From positions 248,001 to 312,000 of the forward strand of contig JAKLLA010000005.1 in assembly GCA_023150375.1 (NCBI GenBank): a stretch of DNA of 64,000 bases, written 5' to 3'. The number at the start of each line of letters is the position of its first letter. Positions within the stretch are counted from its first letter, which is position 1. The notes under the pieces are model-generated. The model worked only from the letters and a program-made list of their open reading frames with translations. It was not told where the DNA came from and searched no databases. Source of the DNA: Burkholderiaceae bacterium. Lineage in GTDB: Bacteria; Pseudomonadota; Gammaproteobacteria; Burkholderiales; Burkholderiaceae_C. Positions 47,905-62,066 of this stretch are shown piece after piece. The translations under genes and the position numbers were made by a program.

Positions 47905-48639
47905 ATGACCACCGCCAACGCCCAGCGTGCCGATCGCATCGCCGTCGTCGACGACGACGCCCGCATCCGTGACCTGCTGCGCCGCTACCTCACCCAGGAG
48001 GGTTTCGAAGTGCTGCTGGCCGAGGATGCCAAGGCGCTCAACCGCATCCTCACCCGCGAGACGGTGGACCTGATCGTGCTCGACCTGATGCTGCCCGGCG
48101 AGGATGGCCTGTCGATCTGCCGCCGCCTGCGCGCGGCCAACGATGTCACCCCGATCATCATGCTCACCGCCAAGGTGGAGGACGTGGACCGCATCGTCGG
48201 CCTCGAGGTGGGCGCCGACGACTACCTGCCCAAGCCCTTCAACCCGCGCGAGCTGCTGGCGCGCATCCACGCGGTGCTGCGCCGCCGTCCGGTGATCGAG
48301 GCGCCGGGGGCCCCTTCGCGCGATGCGCAGACGGTGAGCTTCGGGCCCTTCGAGTTCGACCTCGGCCTGCGCCGCCTGACCCGTGACGGCGAGGTGATCT
48401 CGCTGACCACCGGCGAGTTCTCGATGCTCAAGGCGCTGGTGCGCCACCCGCGCCAGCCGCTGTCGCGCGACAAGCTGGCCCAGCTGGCGCGCGGGCGCGA
48501 GTTCGAGCCCTTCGACCGCAGCCTGGACGTGCAGGTCTCGCGGCTGCGCAAGATGATCGAGCCCGATCCCTCGCAGCCGCGCTACATTCAGACCGTCTGG
48601 GGCGTGGGCTACGTCTTCGTGCCGGACGGCGCAGCCTGA
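47905..48639 (+). CDS. ompR: Two-component response regulator OmpR
   Basis: A 244-aa OmpR-class regulator. In the receiver domain the acidic pair is V-V-D-D-D (about 14-18), the phospho-acceptor Asp is in I-V-L-D-L-M-L-P-G near residue 60, and Lys is in Y-L-P-K-P-F near 110. The winged-helix domain contains the E-F-S-M-L-K-A-L and R-S-L-D-V-Q-V-S-R-L-R-K recognition block and ends G-V-G-Y-V-F-V-P. It pairs with the EnvZ-like kinase 136 bp downstream. Confidence 0.94.
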   Translation: MTTANAQRADRIAVVDDDARIRDLLRRYLTQEGFEVLLAEDAKALNRILTRETVDLIVLDLMLPGEDGLSICRRLRAANDVTPIIMLTAKVEDVDRIVGLEVGADDYLPKPFNPRELLARIHAVLRRRPVIEAPGAPSRDAQTVSFGPFEFDLGLRRLTRDGEVISLTTGEFSMLKALVRHPRQPLSRDKLAQLARGREFEPFDRSLDVQVSRLRKMIEPDPSQPRYIQTVWGVGYVFVPDGAA

Positions 48640-48775
48640 GCTGCCGCGCGCGCCGCCGCCCTGCCCGGCGCGCCCCCGGCTCCTGTCGCCGCCTCTTCCG
48701 CCACCGCCGGACCGCCGCGCAGCACCCGCTGCCGCCGCCCCCGAGCCCTCGACGATCCACCCGCGCGGTCCCGCC

Positions 48776-50185
48776 ATGGCCCAGCCCAGCACCAGCACCC
48801 TTCATCCCCCCCAGGGCCGCGTCGCATCGCCGCTGATGCAGGCCTTGGCGCGCCTCGTGCGCAAGAGCCTGCCGCTGAGCCTGTTCTGGCGCACCTTCCT
48901 GCTGCTGTCGCTGATGCTCGGTGCGGGCATCGTGGGCTGGATCTTCACGCTGCGCTACCTCGAACTCGAGCCGCGCGGCGTGCAGGCGGCGCAGCAGATC
49001 GCCAGCCTGGTGAACCTGTCGCGCGCGGCGCTGCGCTACACCGACCAGGTCAACCGGGTCGCGCTGGTGAAGAACATCGCCGACCAGGAGGCCGTGAAGC
49101 TGCAGCCGCGCGAGGTCAGCGACCGCTGGGAAGGCTACGAGGTGGACCGCTTCACCCGCGCGATCGCGGCCGAGCTGCGCAGCCGCCTGGGGCCGCAGAC
49201 CATCGTGGCCAGCAGCGTCAACGGCACCGGCGGGCTGTGGGTGGGCTTCCTGATCGAGACCGACCAGTACTGGCTGCAGGCCGACCCGGGCCGGGTGCAG
49301 CCGGCCGTGACGCTGACCACCTACTCGGTGGTGCTGGGGCTGACCCTGGTGCTGACCCTGCTGGGTTCGGCCGCGATCGCCGGGCTGATCAACCGGCCGC
49401 TGCAGCAGTTGTCGTTCGCCGCCAGCCGCATCCGCGAGGGCGAGTTCTCTTCCCGGCTCGACGAGGAAACGCCCACGCGCGAGATCCGCGAGGTCAACCG
49501 CGGCTTCAACCGCATGGCGCGCGAGCTGGCCAAGATCGAGGACGACCGCGCCGTGATGCTCGCCGGCATCAGCCACGACCTGCGTACTCCGCTGGCGCGC
49601 ATCCGCCTGGAAACCGAGATGAGCGTGGTCGACGAGGAGGCGCGGCGCAACATGGCGCAGGACATCGACCAGCTCGACGCCATCATCGACAAGTTCATGG
49701 ACTACGCCCGGCCCACCCAGGTCAAGCTCGAGCCGCTGGTGCTGGCGGTGCTGCTGGACACGGTGATCCGCCGCGTCAGCAACGAGCAGCTCCGGATCCA
49801 GGCCCGCGTCACCACCGATGTGCGCGTGCTGGGCGACGAGATCGACCTGGACCGCGTCTTCGCCAACCTGTTCGAGAACGCGCGCCGCTACGCCCAGTCG
49901 TCCGACGGCGTGGCCCGCGTGACGGTGAGCTTCGCGCGCGCCGGCCAGTGGGTGGTGGTCAGCGTGCGCGACGAGGGTCCGGGCGTCGCGCCCGAGCAGC
50001 TCGCGCATCTGACGACGCCCTTCTACCGCGGCGACAAGGCGCGCACCCACACCAGCTCGACGGGCGCGGGCCTGGGCCTGGCCATCGTCGAGAAGACGGT
50101 GGCGCGCATGGGCGGCCAGCTCGAGCTGGCCAATGCGCCAGGGGGCGGTTTCGTCGCCTACGTCAAGCTGCGCCGCGCCGACTGA
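48776..50185 (+). CDS. envZ: Sensor kinase EnvZ
   Basis: A 469-aa inner-membrane osmosensor kinase. TM1 is at about residues 40-62 and TM2 at about 180-202, with a periplasmic domain between them, then HAMP (P-L-Q-Q-L-S-F-A-A-S-R-I-R-E-G). The H-box is A-G-I-S-H-D-L-R-T-P-L-A-R-I with the phospho-His near residue 266. The N, G1 and G2 boxes follow (N-L-F-E-N-A-R-R-Y; D-E-G-P-G-V; G-A-G-L-G-L-A-I-V). It converges with glgP across 33 bp. Confidence 0.93.
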   Translation: MAQPSTSTLHPPQGRVASPLMQALARLVRKSLPLSLFWRTFLLLSLMLGAGIVGWIFTLRYLELEPRGVQAAQQIASLVNLSRAALRYTDQVNRVALVKNIADQEAVKLQPREVSDRWEGYEVDRFTRAIAAELRSRLGPQTIVASSVNGTGGLWVGFLIETDQYWLQADPGRVQPAVTLTTYSVVLGLTLVLTLLGSAAIAGLINRPLQQLSFAASRIREGEFSSRLDEETPTREIREVNRGFNRMARELAKIEDDRAVMLAGISHDLRTPLARIRLETEMSVVDEEARRNMAQDIDQLDAIIDKFMDYARPTQVKLEPLVLAVLLDTVIRRVSNEQLRIQARVTTDVRVLGDEIDLDRVFANLFENARRYAQSSDGVARVTVSFARAGQWVVVSVRDEGPGVAPEQLAHLTTPFYRGDKARTHTSSTGAGLGLAIVEKTVARMGGQLELANAPGGGFVAYVKLRRAD

Positions 50186-50218
50186 GCGACGCGGGCAGAG
50201 TCTTGCGGCGCGGGCCGT

Positions 50219-52711
50219 TCAGGCGCTCGTGCCGCCGACGTGCGAGCGCGGAGCCGGCAGCTGCACCGGCCGGGTGCGCCAGATCTCGCTGGCGTACTCT
50301 GCGATCGTGCGGTCCGACGAGAACACCCCCATGCCCGCCACGTTGAGCAGGGCGCGGCGGCTCCACTCGTCGGCATTGCGGTACAGCGCATCGACCTGGT
50401 CCTGGGTGCGGACGTAGCTCTCGTAGTCGGCCAGCAGCAGGTAGTGGTCGCCCCAGTTCACCAGCGCATCGTAGATGGCCTGGAAGCGGCCCGGCTCGTC
50501 GCGGCTGAACATGCCGTCGCGGATCGCGTCCAGCGCCGCCTTCAGTGCGGGCTGGCTCTCGTAGAAGGCACGCGGCTGATAGCCCTGGGCGCGGATCTGG
50601 GCCACCTCCTCGGTGGTCTTGCCGAAGATGAAGATGTTTTCCGGCCCGACATGCTCGCGGATCTCGACGTTGGCGCCGTCGAGCGTGCCGATGGTCAGCG
50701 CGCCGTTGAGGGCGAACTTCATGTTGCCGGTGCCCGAGGCCTCGGTGCCGGCGGTGGAGATCTGCTCGGACAGGTCGGCCGCCGGGATGATCACCTCGGC
50801 CAGGCTGACGCTGTAGTTGGGAATGAACACCACCTTGAGCCGGTCGCCGACGCGCGGGTCGTGGTTGACCACCTGCGCCACGTCGTTGATCAGCTTGATG
50901 ACCAGCTTGGCCATGTGGTACGCCGAGGCCGCCTTGCCGGCAAACACCACCACGCGCGGCACCCACTGCGCGTCCGGGTTGGCCAGGATGGCCTGGTAGC
51001 GCGTCACCACGTGCAGCACGTTGAGCAGCTGGCGCTTGTACTCGTGCATGCGCTTGACCTGCACGTCGAACAGCGCATCGGGGTTCAGCGCCACGCCCAG
51101 GCGCTCCAGCACCAGGCGGGCCAGGCGCTCCTTGTTGGCGCGCTTGACCTTGCGGAAGGCGGCCAGGAAGCCGGGCACCTCCAGCGCATGGCGCAGGCCT
51201 TCGAGCTCGTCGAGGTGGCGGCGCCAGTTGCGGCCGATGCGCTGGTCGATCAGCGCGGCCAGGCCCGGGTTGGCCTGCGCCAGCCAGCGCCGCGGCGTCA
51301 CGCCGTTGGTCTTGTTGTTGAAGCGCTCGGGCCAGAGCTGGGCGAAGTCCTTGAAGATCGAGGCCTTCATCAGCTCCGAGTGCAGCGCCGAGACGCCGTT
51401 GACCGAATGGCTGGCCACCACCGCCAGGTAGGCCATGCGCACCCGGCGCTCACCGCTCTCGTCGATCAGCGACAGGCGGCGCATCAGCTCGGGATCCTGC
51501 CCGTGCGCCGCCGCGACGCTGGCCAGGAAGCGCGCGTTGATGTCGAAGATGATGCGCAGGTGGCGCGGCAGCACGCGGCCGAAGATCTCCACCGGCCAGG
51601 TCTCCAGCGCCTCGTGCATCAGCGTGTGGTTGGTGTAGCTGAAGACACGCTGGCACAGCGCCCAGGCCTGGTCCCAGGGCACCCGGTGCTCGTCGACCAG
51701 CAGGCGCATCAGTTCGGGAATCGCCAGCACCGGGTGGGTGTCGTTGAGGTGGATGCTGACCTTCTCGGGCAGCGCCTCGAAGCCGGTGTGGGTGCGCAGG
51801 TAGCGGCGCACGATGTCCTGCAGGCTGGCCGAGCAGAAGAAGTACTCCTGGCGCAGGCGCAGCTCGCGCCCGGACAGCGTGGAGTCGTCCGGGTAGAGCA
51901 CGCGCGAGACGTTCTCCGACTGGTTCTTGCTTTCCACCGCGCCCATGTAGTTGCCCTGGTTGAAGGCGCGCAGGTTCATCTCCTCGGTGGCACGGGCCGA
52001 CCACAGGCGCAGCGTGTTGGTGGCCTGGGTGCCGTAGCCGGGGATGATGGTGTCGTAGGCCATCGCCAGCACGTCGTCGGTGCCGACCCAGCGCACCGCA
52101 TCGCCGCTCTGTTCCAGGTGGCCGCCGAAGCGCACCCGCATCTGCACCTCGGGGCGCGGGAACTCCCAGGGGTTGCCCTGGGTGAGCCAGTAGTCCGGCG
52201 CCTCGACCTGGCGGCCGTCGACGATCTTCTGGCGGAACATGCCGTAGTCGTAGCGGATGCCGTAGCCGAAGCCCGGCACGCCCAGCGTGGCCATGGAATC
52301 GAGGAAGCAGGCCGCCAGCCGGCCCAGGCCGCCATTGCCCAGCGCGGCGTCGGGTTCGAGCTCGAAGAGCGGATCCGGGTCGACGTCCATCTCCTGCAGG
52401 GCCTGGCGCACCGAGGGCAGCAGGTCCAGCGCCAGCATGGCGTTGGTGAAGGTGCGCCCGATCAGGAACTCGGCCGAGAGGTAGTAGACCCGCTTGACGT
52501 CCTGCTCGTACTGCGCGCGGGTGGTCTTCATCCAGCGCTCGACCAGGTGGTCGCGCACCGTGTACGACACCGCCAGCAGCCAGTCCTCCGGGCGGGCGGA
52601 GACCGGATCCTTGCCGACGCTGTACATCAGCCGGTTGGAGATCTCGCGCTTGAGGGCCGCGACGTCGCGGGCCAGATGGTCGTACTGGTGTTCGAACTGG
52701 GTCAGGTCCAT
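50219..52711 (-). CDS. glgP: Glycogen phosphorylase
   Basis: An 830-aa GT35 enzyme releasing glucose-1-phosphate from glycogen. The PLP-binding Lys is in [12 protein letters not shown] near residue 663. N-terminal family blocks include S-A-E-F-L-I-G-R and [14 protein letters not shown] near residues 75-135. The start at 52711 is M-D-L-T-Q-F; the frame continues upstream without conserved sequence. It is last in the glgB-glgX-pgm-glgC-glgA-glgP cluster, 161 bp from glgA, with a strong hairpin between them. Confidence 0.96.
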   Translation of the reverse strand: MDLTQFEHQYDHLARDVAALKREISNRLMYSVGKDPVSARPEDWLLAVSYTVRDHLVERWMKTTRAQYEQDVKRVYYLSAEFLIGRTFTNAMLALDLLPSVRQALQEMDVDPDPLFELEPDAALGNGGLGRLAACFLDSMATLGVPGFGYGIRYDYGMFRQKIVDGRQVEAPDYWLTQGNPWEFPRPEVQMRVRFGGHLEQSGDAVRWVGTDDVLAMAYDTIIPGYGTQATNTLRLWSARATEEMNLRAFNQGNYMGAVESKNQSENVSRVLYPDDSTLSGRELRLRQEYFFCSASLQDIVRRYLRTHTGFEALPEKVSIHLNDTHPVLAIPELMRLLVDEHRVPWDQAWALCQRVFSYTNHTLMHEALETWPVEIFGRVLPRHLRIIFDINARFLASVAAAHGQDPELMRRLSLIDESGERRVRMAYLAVVASHSVNGVSALHSELMKASIFKDFAQLWPERFNNKTNGVTPRRWLAQANPGLAALIDQRIGRNWRRHLDELEGLRHALEVPGFLAAFRKVKRANKERLARLVLERLGVALNPDALFDVQVKRMHEYKRQLLNVLHVVTRYQAILANPDAQWVPRVVVFAGKAASAYHMAKLVIKLINDVAQVVNHDPRVGDRLKVVFIPNYSVSLAEVIIPAADLSEQISTAGTEASGTGNMKFALNGALTIGTLDGANVEIREHVGPENIFIFGKTTEEVAQIRAQGYQPRAFYESQPALKAALDAIRDGMFSRDEPGRFQAIYDALVNWGDHYLLLADYESYVRTQDQVDALYRNADEWSRRALLNVAGMGVFSSDRTIAEYASEIWRTRPVQLPAPRSHVGGTSA

Positions 52712-52847
52712 GGCAATGGCGCGCAGGAGAGCGGGGAATCGGAAGAACTGAGGGTCCGGCGGCGGCCGCCGGTCGTCGTGCGGCACTCGCATGCCATTTT
52801 CGCGCCAGCGCGGGGCCGCCGGGGGAACAAATGGGGTACGGCGCGGT

Positions 52848-52869
52848 CCCCGGCCCGGCGGGGCCGGGG
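52848..52869 (-). terminator. Strong hairpin between glgA and glgP
   Basis: CCCCGGCCC-GGCG-GGGCCGGGG is a 9-bp GC stem 4 bp after the glgA stop. No T-run follows on the minus strand, so it is more likely an attenuating or mRNA-stabilising element that lowers glgP relative to the biosynthetic genes. Confidence 0.45.
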
Positions 52870-52872
52870 TCT

Positions 52873-54351
52873 TCAGTGCAGGGCGTGGCGGTACAGCTGC
52901 CGGTACTGGCGCGCCGGGCCTTCCCAGTCCCAGCGCTGCGCCATGGCCCGGCGCTGCACCAGCGCCCAGTCGGCCGGGCGGCGGTGCAGCGCCAGCGCGC
53001 GCCGCACCGCTGCGCACAGGGCTTCGGCGTCGAAGGCGTCGAAGACGAAGCCGGTGGCCTCGCCGTCCAGCGTTTCCAGACGAGTATCGGCCACGGTGTC
53101 GGCCAGCCCGCCGACACGCCGCACCACCGGCAGCGTCCCGTAGCGCAGGCCGTAGAGCTGGGTCAGCCCGCAGGGCTCGTAGCGCGAGGGCACCAGAATC
53201 AGATCGCTGCCGGCGATCAGGCGGTGTGCGAAGGGCTCGTCGTAACCCAGGCGCACGGCCACCTGGCGGGGACGGGCCTGCGCGAATTCGCGGAAGGCAG
53301 CCTCCATCCAGGCGTCGCCCGAGCCCAGCAGCGCGAACTGCGCGCCGGCCTCGACCAGCCGCGGCAGGGCCTGCAGCACCAGATGCAGGCCCTTCTGCTC
53401 GGCCAGGCGGCTGACCACGCACAGCAGTGGCGCATGCGCGTCCCCGGCCAGGCCCAGCTCGGCCTGCAGCGCCTGCTTGCAGGTCGCCTTGCCGCCCAGG
53501 TCGGCGCCATCGTAGGGCGCGGGCAGGTGCGCATCGGTCGCCGGGTCCCAGACGCGGGTGTCGACCCCGTTGAGGATGCCCGTCAGCGCCGCCGTGCGGC
53601 TGCGCAGCAGCCCGTCCAGCCCGCAGCCCTGCTCGGGACTCTGGATTTCGCGGGCATAGCTCGGGCTGACCGTGCTGATGCGGTCGGCGTAGTGCAGACC
53701 GGCCTTCATGAAATTGACGTGGCCGTGAAACTCCAGGCCCTGCACCGAATAGAAGTGGCCGGGCAGCCCCAGCTCGCCGAACAGGTGGGCGCCGTACATG
53801 CCCTGATAGGCCAGGTTGTGCACGGTGTAGACACAGCCGGCCAGCCGGCGGTGCTGCGCCGCCTCGGCCGCACGCAGATAGGCCGGGGCCAGCGCGGCAT
53901 GCCAGTCGTGCGCGTGCAGCAGCTCGGCGCGCCAGAAGGGATCCAGCCCCTGCGCCAGCGCGGCAGCGGTCCAGCCCAGCAGCGCGAAGCGCAGGTGGTT
54001 GTCGCCGCGCTCCTCGTAGGGCGCGCCGTCGCGCCGGTAGTAGGCCGGCGCGTCGATCACGTAACCCCACAGGCCGCAGGCGGGCAGCCGGCCGTAGAGC
54101 AGCCGGGCGCCGTGGGCGGCCTGCATCGCACCGGGAGGCTGCAGGGTGGCCACGACCACCGGCGCTTCCAGGCCGCGCAGGATGGGCTCGAAGCCGGGCA
54201 GCAGCAGGCGCACGTCCACGCCCAGCGGCTGCAGCGCCAGCGGCAGCGCGCCGGCCACGTCGGCCAGCCCGCCGGTCTTGAGCAGCGGGAAGATCTCGGC
54301 GCAGACCTGCAGCACGCGCGGGCCGGGCGCGTCTTCGATCGCCGGCATCAT
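52873..54351 (-). CDS. glgA: Glycogen synthase
   Basis: A 492-aa GT5 glycosyltransferase that extends alpha-1,4-glucan from ADP-glucose. The ADP-glucose motif [12 protein letters not shown] is at residues 25-36. H-A-H-D-W-H-A is near 150, and the C-terminal catalytic E-x7-E region reads [11 protein letters not shown] near 390. The start ATG overlaps the glgC stop (54348-54351); a second ATG one codon on is equally possible. Confidence 0.96.
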   Translation of the reverse strand: MMPAIEDAPGPRVLQVCAEIFPLLKTGGLADVAGALPLALQPLGVDVRLLLPGFEPILRGLEAPVVVATLQPPGAMQAAHGARLLYGRLPACGLWGYVIDAPAYYRRDGAPYEERGDNHLRFALLGWTAAALAQGLDPFWRAELLHAHDWHAALAPAYLRAAEAAQHRRLAGCVYTVHNLAYQGMYGAHLFGELGLPGHFYSVQGLEFHGHVNFMKAGLHYADRISTVSPSYAREIQSPEQGCGLDGLLRSRTAALTGILNGVDTRVWDPATDAHLPAPYDGADLGGKATCKQALQAELGLAGDAHAPLLCVVSRLAEQKGLHLVLQALPRLVEAGAQFALLGSGDAWMEAAFREFAQARPRQVAVRLGYDEPFAHRLIAGSDLILVPSRYEPCGLTQLYGLRYGTLPVVRRVGGLADTVADTRLETLDGEATGFVFDAFDAEALCAAVRRALALHRRPADWALVQRRAMAQRWDWEGPARQYRQLYRHALH

Positions 54352-55631
54352 GCGCCCTGGACGCCCAGCGCGGCCAGCATGCGCCGCGTCACCAGCACCA
54401 CGCCGCTTTCGGTGCGGTAGAAGCGCCGCGCGTCTTCCTCGGCATCCTCGCCGATCACCAGGCCCTCGGGCAGCTTGCAGCGCCGGTCGATCACCACGTT
54501 GCTCAGCCGGCAGTGGCGGCCGATCTGCACGTCCGGCAGCACCACCGCCTTCTCGATCTGGCCGAAGGAGCGCACCAGCACGTTGGAGAACAGCACCGAG
54601 TTGCGCACCGTCGCGCCGGAGACGATGCAGCCGCCGGAGACCAGCGAGTTGATCGCCTCGCCGCGCCGGCCGTCCTCGTCGTGAACGAACTTGGCCGGCG
54701 GCAGCTGCTCCTGGTAGGTCCAGATCGGCCAGTCCTGGTCGTACATGTTCAGCTCGGGCGTGGTCGAAGCCAGGTCCAGGTTGGCGGCCCAGTAGGCGTC
54801 GACCGTGCCGACGTCGCGCCAGTAGGGGCGCGAATACGGCGGGTTGGCCAGCGCCGACATCGAGAAGGGATGGGCCAGCGCCTGGCCCTCGGACACTGCC
54901 TTGGGGATCAGGTTCTTGCCGAAGTCGTGCTCGGAGTGCGGATCGGCGGCGTCCTCCTCGAGCAGGCGGTACAGGTAGTCGGCCGAGAACACGTAGATGC
55001 CCATGCTGGCCAGGGCCATGTCGGGGTTGCCCGGCATGGCCGGCGGGTCGGCCGGCTTCTCGACGAAGTCGACGATGCGGCGCTGCTCGTCGATGGCCAT
55101 CACGCCGAATCCCCGGGCCTCCTCGCGCGGCACCTCGATGCAGCCGACCGTGACGTTGCGTCCGTTCTCGACGTGGTCGGCCAGCATGATGGAGTAGTCC
55201 ATCTTGTAGATGTGGTCGCCCGCCAGCACCACGATGTACTCGGGCGGCTTGGAATTGCGGATGATGTCCAGGTTCTGGTAGATGGCGTCGGCGGTGCCGC
55301 GGTACCAGCTCTCGTCGTCCACGCGCTGCTGCGCGGGCAGCAGGTCGACGAACTCGTTGAGCTCGTTGCGCATGAAGCTCCAGCCGCGCTGCAGGTGGCG
55401 CAGCAGCGAGTGCGACTTGTACTGCGTGATCACGCCGATGCGGCGCATGCCGGAGTTGATGCAGTTCGACAGCGCGAAGTCGATGATGCGGAACTTGCCG
55501 CCGAAGTGCACGGCCGGCTTGGCGCGGCGGTCGGTCAGGGCCTTCAGGCGCGAGCCGCGCCCACCGGCAAGCACCAGCGCGAGGGTGCGCCGGGCCAGGG
55601 TGCGGCTGTGGGCGGATCCGGTGATGTCCAT
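54348..55631 (-). CDS. glgC: Glucose-1-phosphate adenylyltransferase
   Basis: A 427-aa ADP-glucose pyrophosphorylase, the committed and allosteric step of bacterial glycogen synthesis. The pyrophosphorylase loop is [11 protein letters not shown] near residues 20-30 and K-P-A-V-H-F-G-G contains the activator-site Lys region. [10 protein letters not shown] lies near 115, and a left-handed beta-helix C-terminus follows. AGAGGAG lies 7 nt before the ATG at 55631. A TTCG microsatellite (GTTCGTTCGTTCG, 55661-55673) sits in the 83-bp space before it. Confidence 0.96.
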   Translation of the reverse strand: MDITGSAHSRTLARRTLALVLAGGRGSRLKALTDRRAKPAVHFGGKFRIIDFALSNCINSGMRRIGVITQYKSHSLLRHLQRGWSFMRNELNEFVDLLPAQQRVDDESWYRGTADAIYQNLDIIRNSKPPEYIVVLAGDHIYKMDYSIMLADHVENGRNVTVGCIEVPREEARGFGVMAIDEQRRIVDFVEKPADPPAMPGNPDMALASMGIYVFSADYLYRLLEEDAADPHSEHDFGKNLIPKAVSEGQALAHPFSMSALANPPYSRPYWRDVGTVDAYWAANLDLASTTPELNMYDQDWPIWTYQEQLPPAKFVHDEDGRRGEAINSLVSGGCIVSGATVRNSVLFSNVLVRSFGQIEKAVVLPDVQIGRHCRLSNVVIDRRCKLPEGLVIGEDAEEDARRFYRTESGVVLVTRRMLAALGVQGA

Positions 55632-55714
55632 GGGGTACTCCTCTTCGTGGTCTGTTCGTCGTTCGTTCGTTCGCCGGGCGGCCGCCGCGCGGGGCGCAGC
55701 CCTCGGGAAGCCGT

Positions 55715-59686
<3,972 letters not shown>

Positions 59687-59697
<11 letters not shown>

Positions 59698-61918
59698 AAA
59701 CCAGCATCAGCGTGGCCAGCGGCGGCAGGTCCAGCACGATCGACTGGGCCTGGCCCTGCCAGGCCAGCGCCTCGCTGGCCTGCGCGCCGTTGCCGATGCC
59801 CGAGCCGCCGTACACCTCGTCGTCGGTGTTGATCAACTCGCGCCAGCTGCCGGCGCTGGGCACGCCGAAGCGCCAGCCACGCCGCGGCACCGGGGTGAAG
59901 TTGCACACCACCAGCACCGGCCGGCCGTCGCGCGCACGGCGCTGGAAGGCCAGCACCGAGTGGGCCGCGTCGTCGTGGCTGATCCACTCGAAGCCCTCGC
60001 CGCTGACGTCGAGCTGGTGCAGGGCCGGCTCGGCGCGCATGACCAGGTTGAGGTCGCGCACCAGGCGCTGCAGGCCGGCATGCCGGGCCTGGTTGGGCGA
60101 GGGTTCGTCCAGCAGGGCCCAGTCCAGGCCGGACTCGGCGTCCCACTCGCGCCACTGGCCGAACTCGCCGCCCATGAAGAGCAGCTTCTTGCCCGGATGG
60201 CCCCACATGAAGCCGTAATAGGCGCGCAGGTTGGCGAACTTCTGCCAGTCGTCGCCGGGCATCTTGCCGATCAGCGAGCCCTTGCCGTGCACCACCTCGT
60301 CGTGCGAGAGCGGCAGGATGAAGTTCTCGCTGAAGGCGTAGACCAGCGAGAAGCGGATCTGGTCGTGATGGTGGACGCGGTGGATCGGTTCGCGGGCGAA
60401 GTACGACAGGGTGTCGTTCATCCAGCCCATGTTCCACTTGTAGTGGAAGCCCAGCCCGCCGCCCTGCAGGTCCTCGCTGGGCGGGCGGGTTACCGACGGA
60501 AAGGCGGTGGACTCCTCGGCCGCGGTGATCGCCTCGGGCCGCACCGTGCCGACGGTGTGGTTCATGCGCCGCAGGAACTCGATGGCCTCCAGGTTCTCGC
60601 GCCCGCCGAAGCGGTTGGGGATCCACTCGCCGTCCTTGCGGCTGTAGTCGCGGTAGAGCATCGAGGCCACCGCGTCCACGCGCAGGCCGTCGATGCCGAA
60701 GCGCTCGATCCAGTACAGCGCGTTGCCGACCAGATAGTTGCGCACCTCCGTGCGGCCGTAGTTGTAGATCAGCGTGTTCCAGTCCTGGTGGAAGCCCTCG
60801 CGCCGGTCGGCATGCTCGTACAGGCAGGTGCCGTCGAACTTCGCGAGGCCGTGCGCGTCGCTCGGGAAGTGCGCCGGCACCCAGTCCAGGATCACGCCCA
60901 GCCCGGCGGCCTGCGCGGCCTCGACGAAGGCGCGGAAGTCCTCCGGCGAGCCGAAGCGCGAGGTCGGCGCGTACAGGCCGGTGGGCTGGTAGCCCCAGGA
61001 GCCGTCGAAGGGGTGCTCGTGCACCGGCATCAGCTCCAGGTGCGTGAAGCCCAGGTCGCGCGCATACGGCACCAGCTGCTCGGCCAGCTCGCGGTAGCTC
61101 AGCCAGCGGCCCTGCGGCCCGCGCCGCCAGGAGCCCAGGTGCACCTCGTAGATGCTGATCGGGGCGTCCAGCGCGTTGGCACGCCGGCGCGCCTCGCTGC
61201 CCGCCAGCCCGGGCAGCAGGCGCTGCACCACCGAGGCGGTCTGCGGGCGCAGCTCGGCGCGGAAGGCGAAGGGGTCGGACTTGAGATGCAGCTCGCCGTC
61301 GGCGCCGAGCAGCTCGAACTTGTACAGGTCACCCTCGCCCACGTGCGGCACGAAGAGCTCCCACACCCCGCACTCGTGGCGCTTGCGCATCATGTGGCGG
61401 CGCCCGTCCCACTGGTTGAAGTCGCCCACCACCGAGACGCGCCGCGCGCCGGGCGCCCAGACCGCGAAGCGCGTGCCCTCGACGCCGTCGACCGTGTTCA
61501 GGTGCGCGCCCAGCCACTCGTAGGGACGCTGGTGCGTCCCCTCGGCCAGCAGCCAGACGTCCAGATCGGCCAGCAGCGGCGGGAAGCGGTAGGTGTCGTC
61601 GATGTCCAGCGTGTGCGCGCGCTCGCCGTTCGGACCCTCCCAGGTCACGCGCAAGCGGTAGGCGAAGGGGTTGCGCCGGCGCGGCATGACGGCCTGGAAC
61701 AGCGGCGTACCCGCCACCCGCAGCAGATCGGTCACCCGCCGTCCCCGCGCGTCCAGCACGGTCACCGCATGGGCCCCGGGCAGCAGCGCGCGCACCACCA
61801 CCGCCGCCCCGACCTGGTGCATGCCCAGCACGGCGAAAGGATCGCCGTGACGCGCCTGCAGCAAGGCCTGCAGCGTCTCGTCGTCGAGGAGGGTCGGATC
61901 GGATCGGTCGGCTGCCAT
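59687..61918 (-). CDS. glgB: 1,4-alpha-glucan branching enzyme GlgB
   Basis: A 743-aa GH13 branching enzyme introducing alpha-1,6 branches. Tandem N-terminal CBM48-like domains (about 15-120 and 125-230) precede the barrel. The nucleophile is in D-G-L-R-V-D-A-V near residue 415 and the acid Glu in A-E-E-S-T near 465, with H-D-E-V-V-H-G-K following near 535. The start at 61918 gives a normal length; an upstream ATG at 61960 is possible and neither has a clear Shine-Dalgarno. It heads the glycogen operon. The 148 bp up to the decarboxylase gene must hold the operon promoter, but no clear elements are seen. Confidence 0.95.
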
Positions 61919-62066
61919 GTCGGTCGCGGAAGTGAAAGTTCGGCGCGAAGATCTTGCCATGTAATCCGGGGGTAACCCTGATTTCGTCGGCCAAGTCGAG
62001 CCGGATCGGGGCCCTTCTCGCAGAAAGCGTGCCGGGCGCCCCGCGGCGACCGGCAGGGACCGAGGC

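Noticed and set aside
55661-55673. TTCG microsatellite upstream of glgC as a phase-variation switch
   Set aside because: Only about three units in a non-coding spacer; too short to argue for slippage control.
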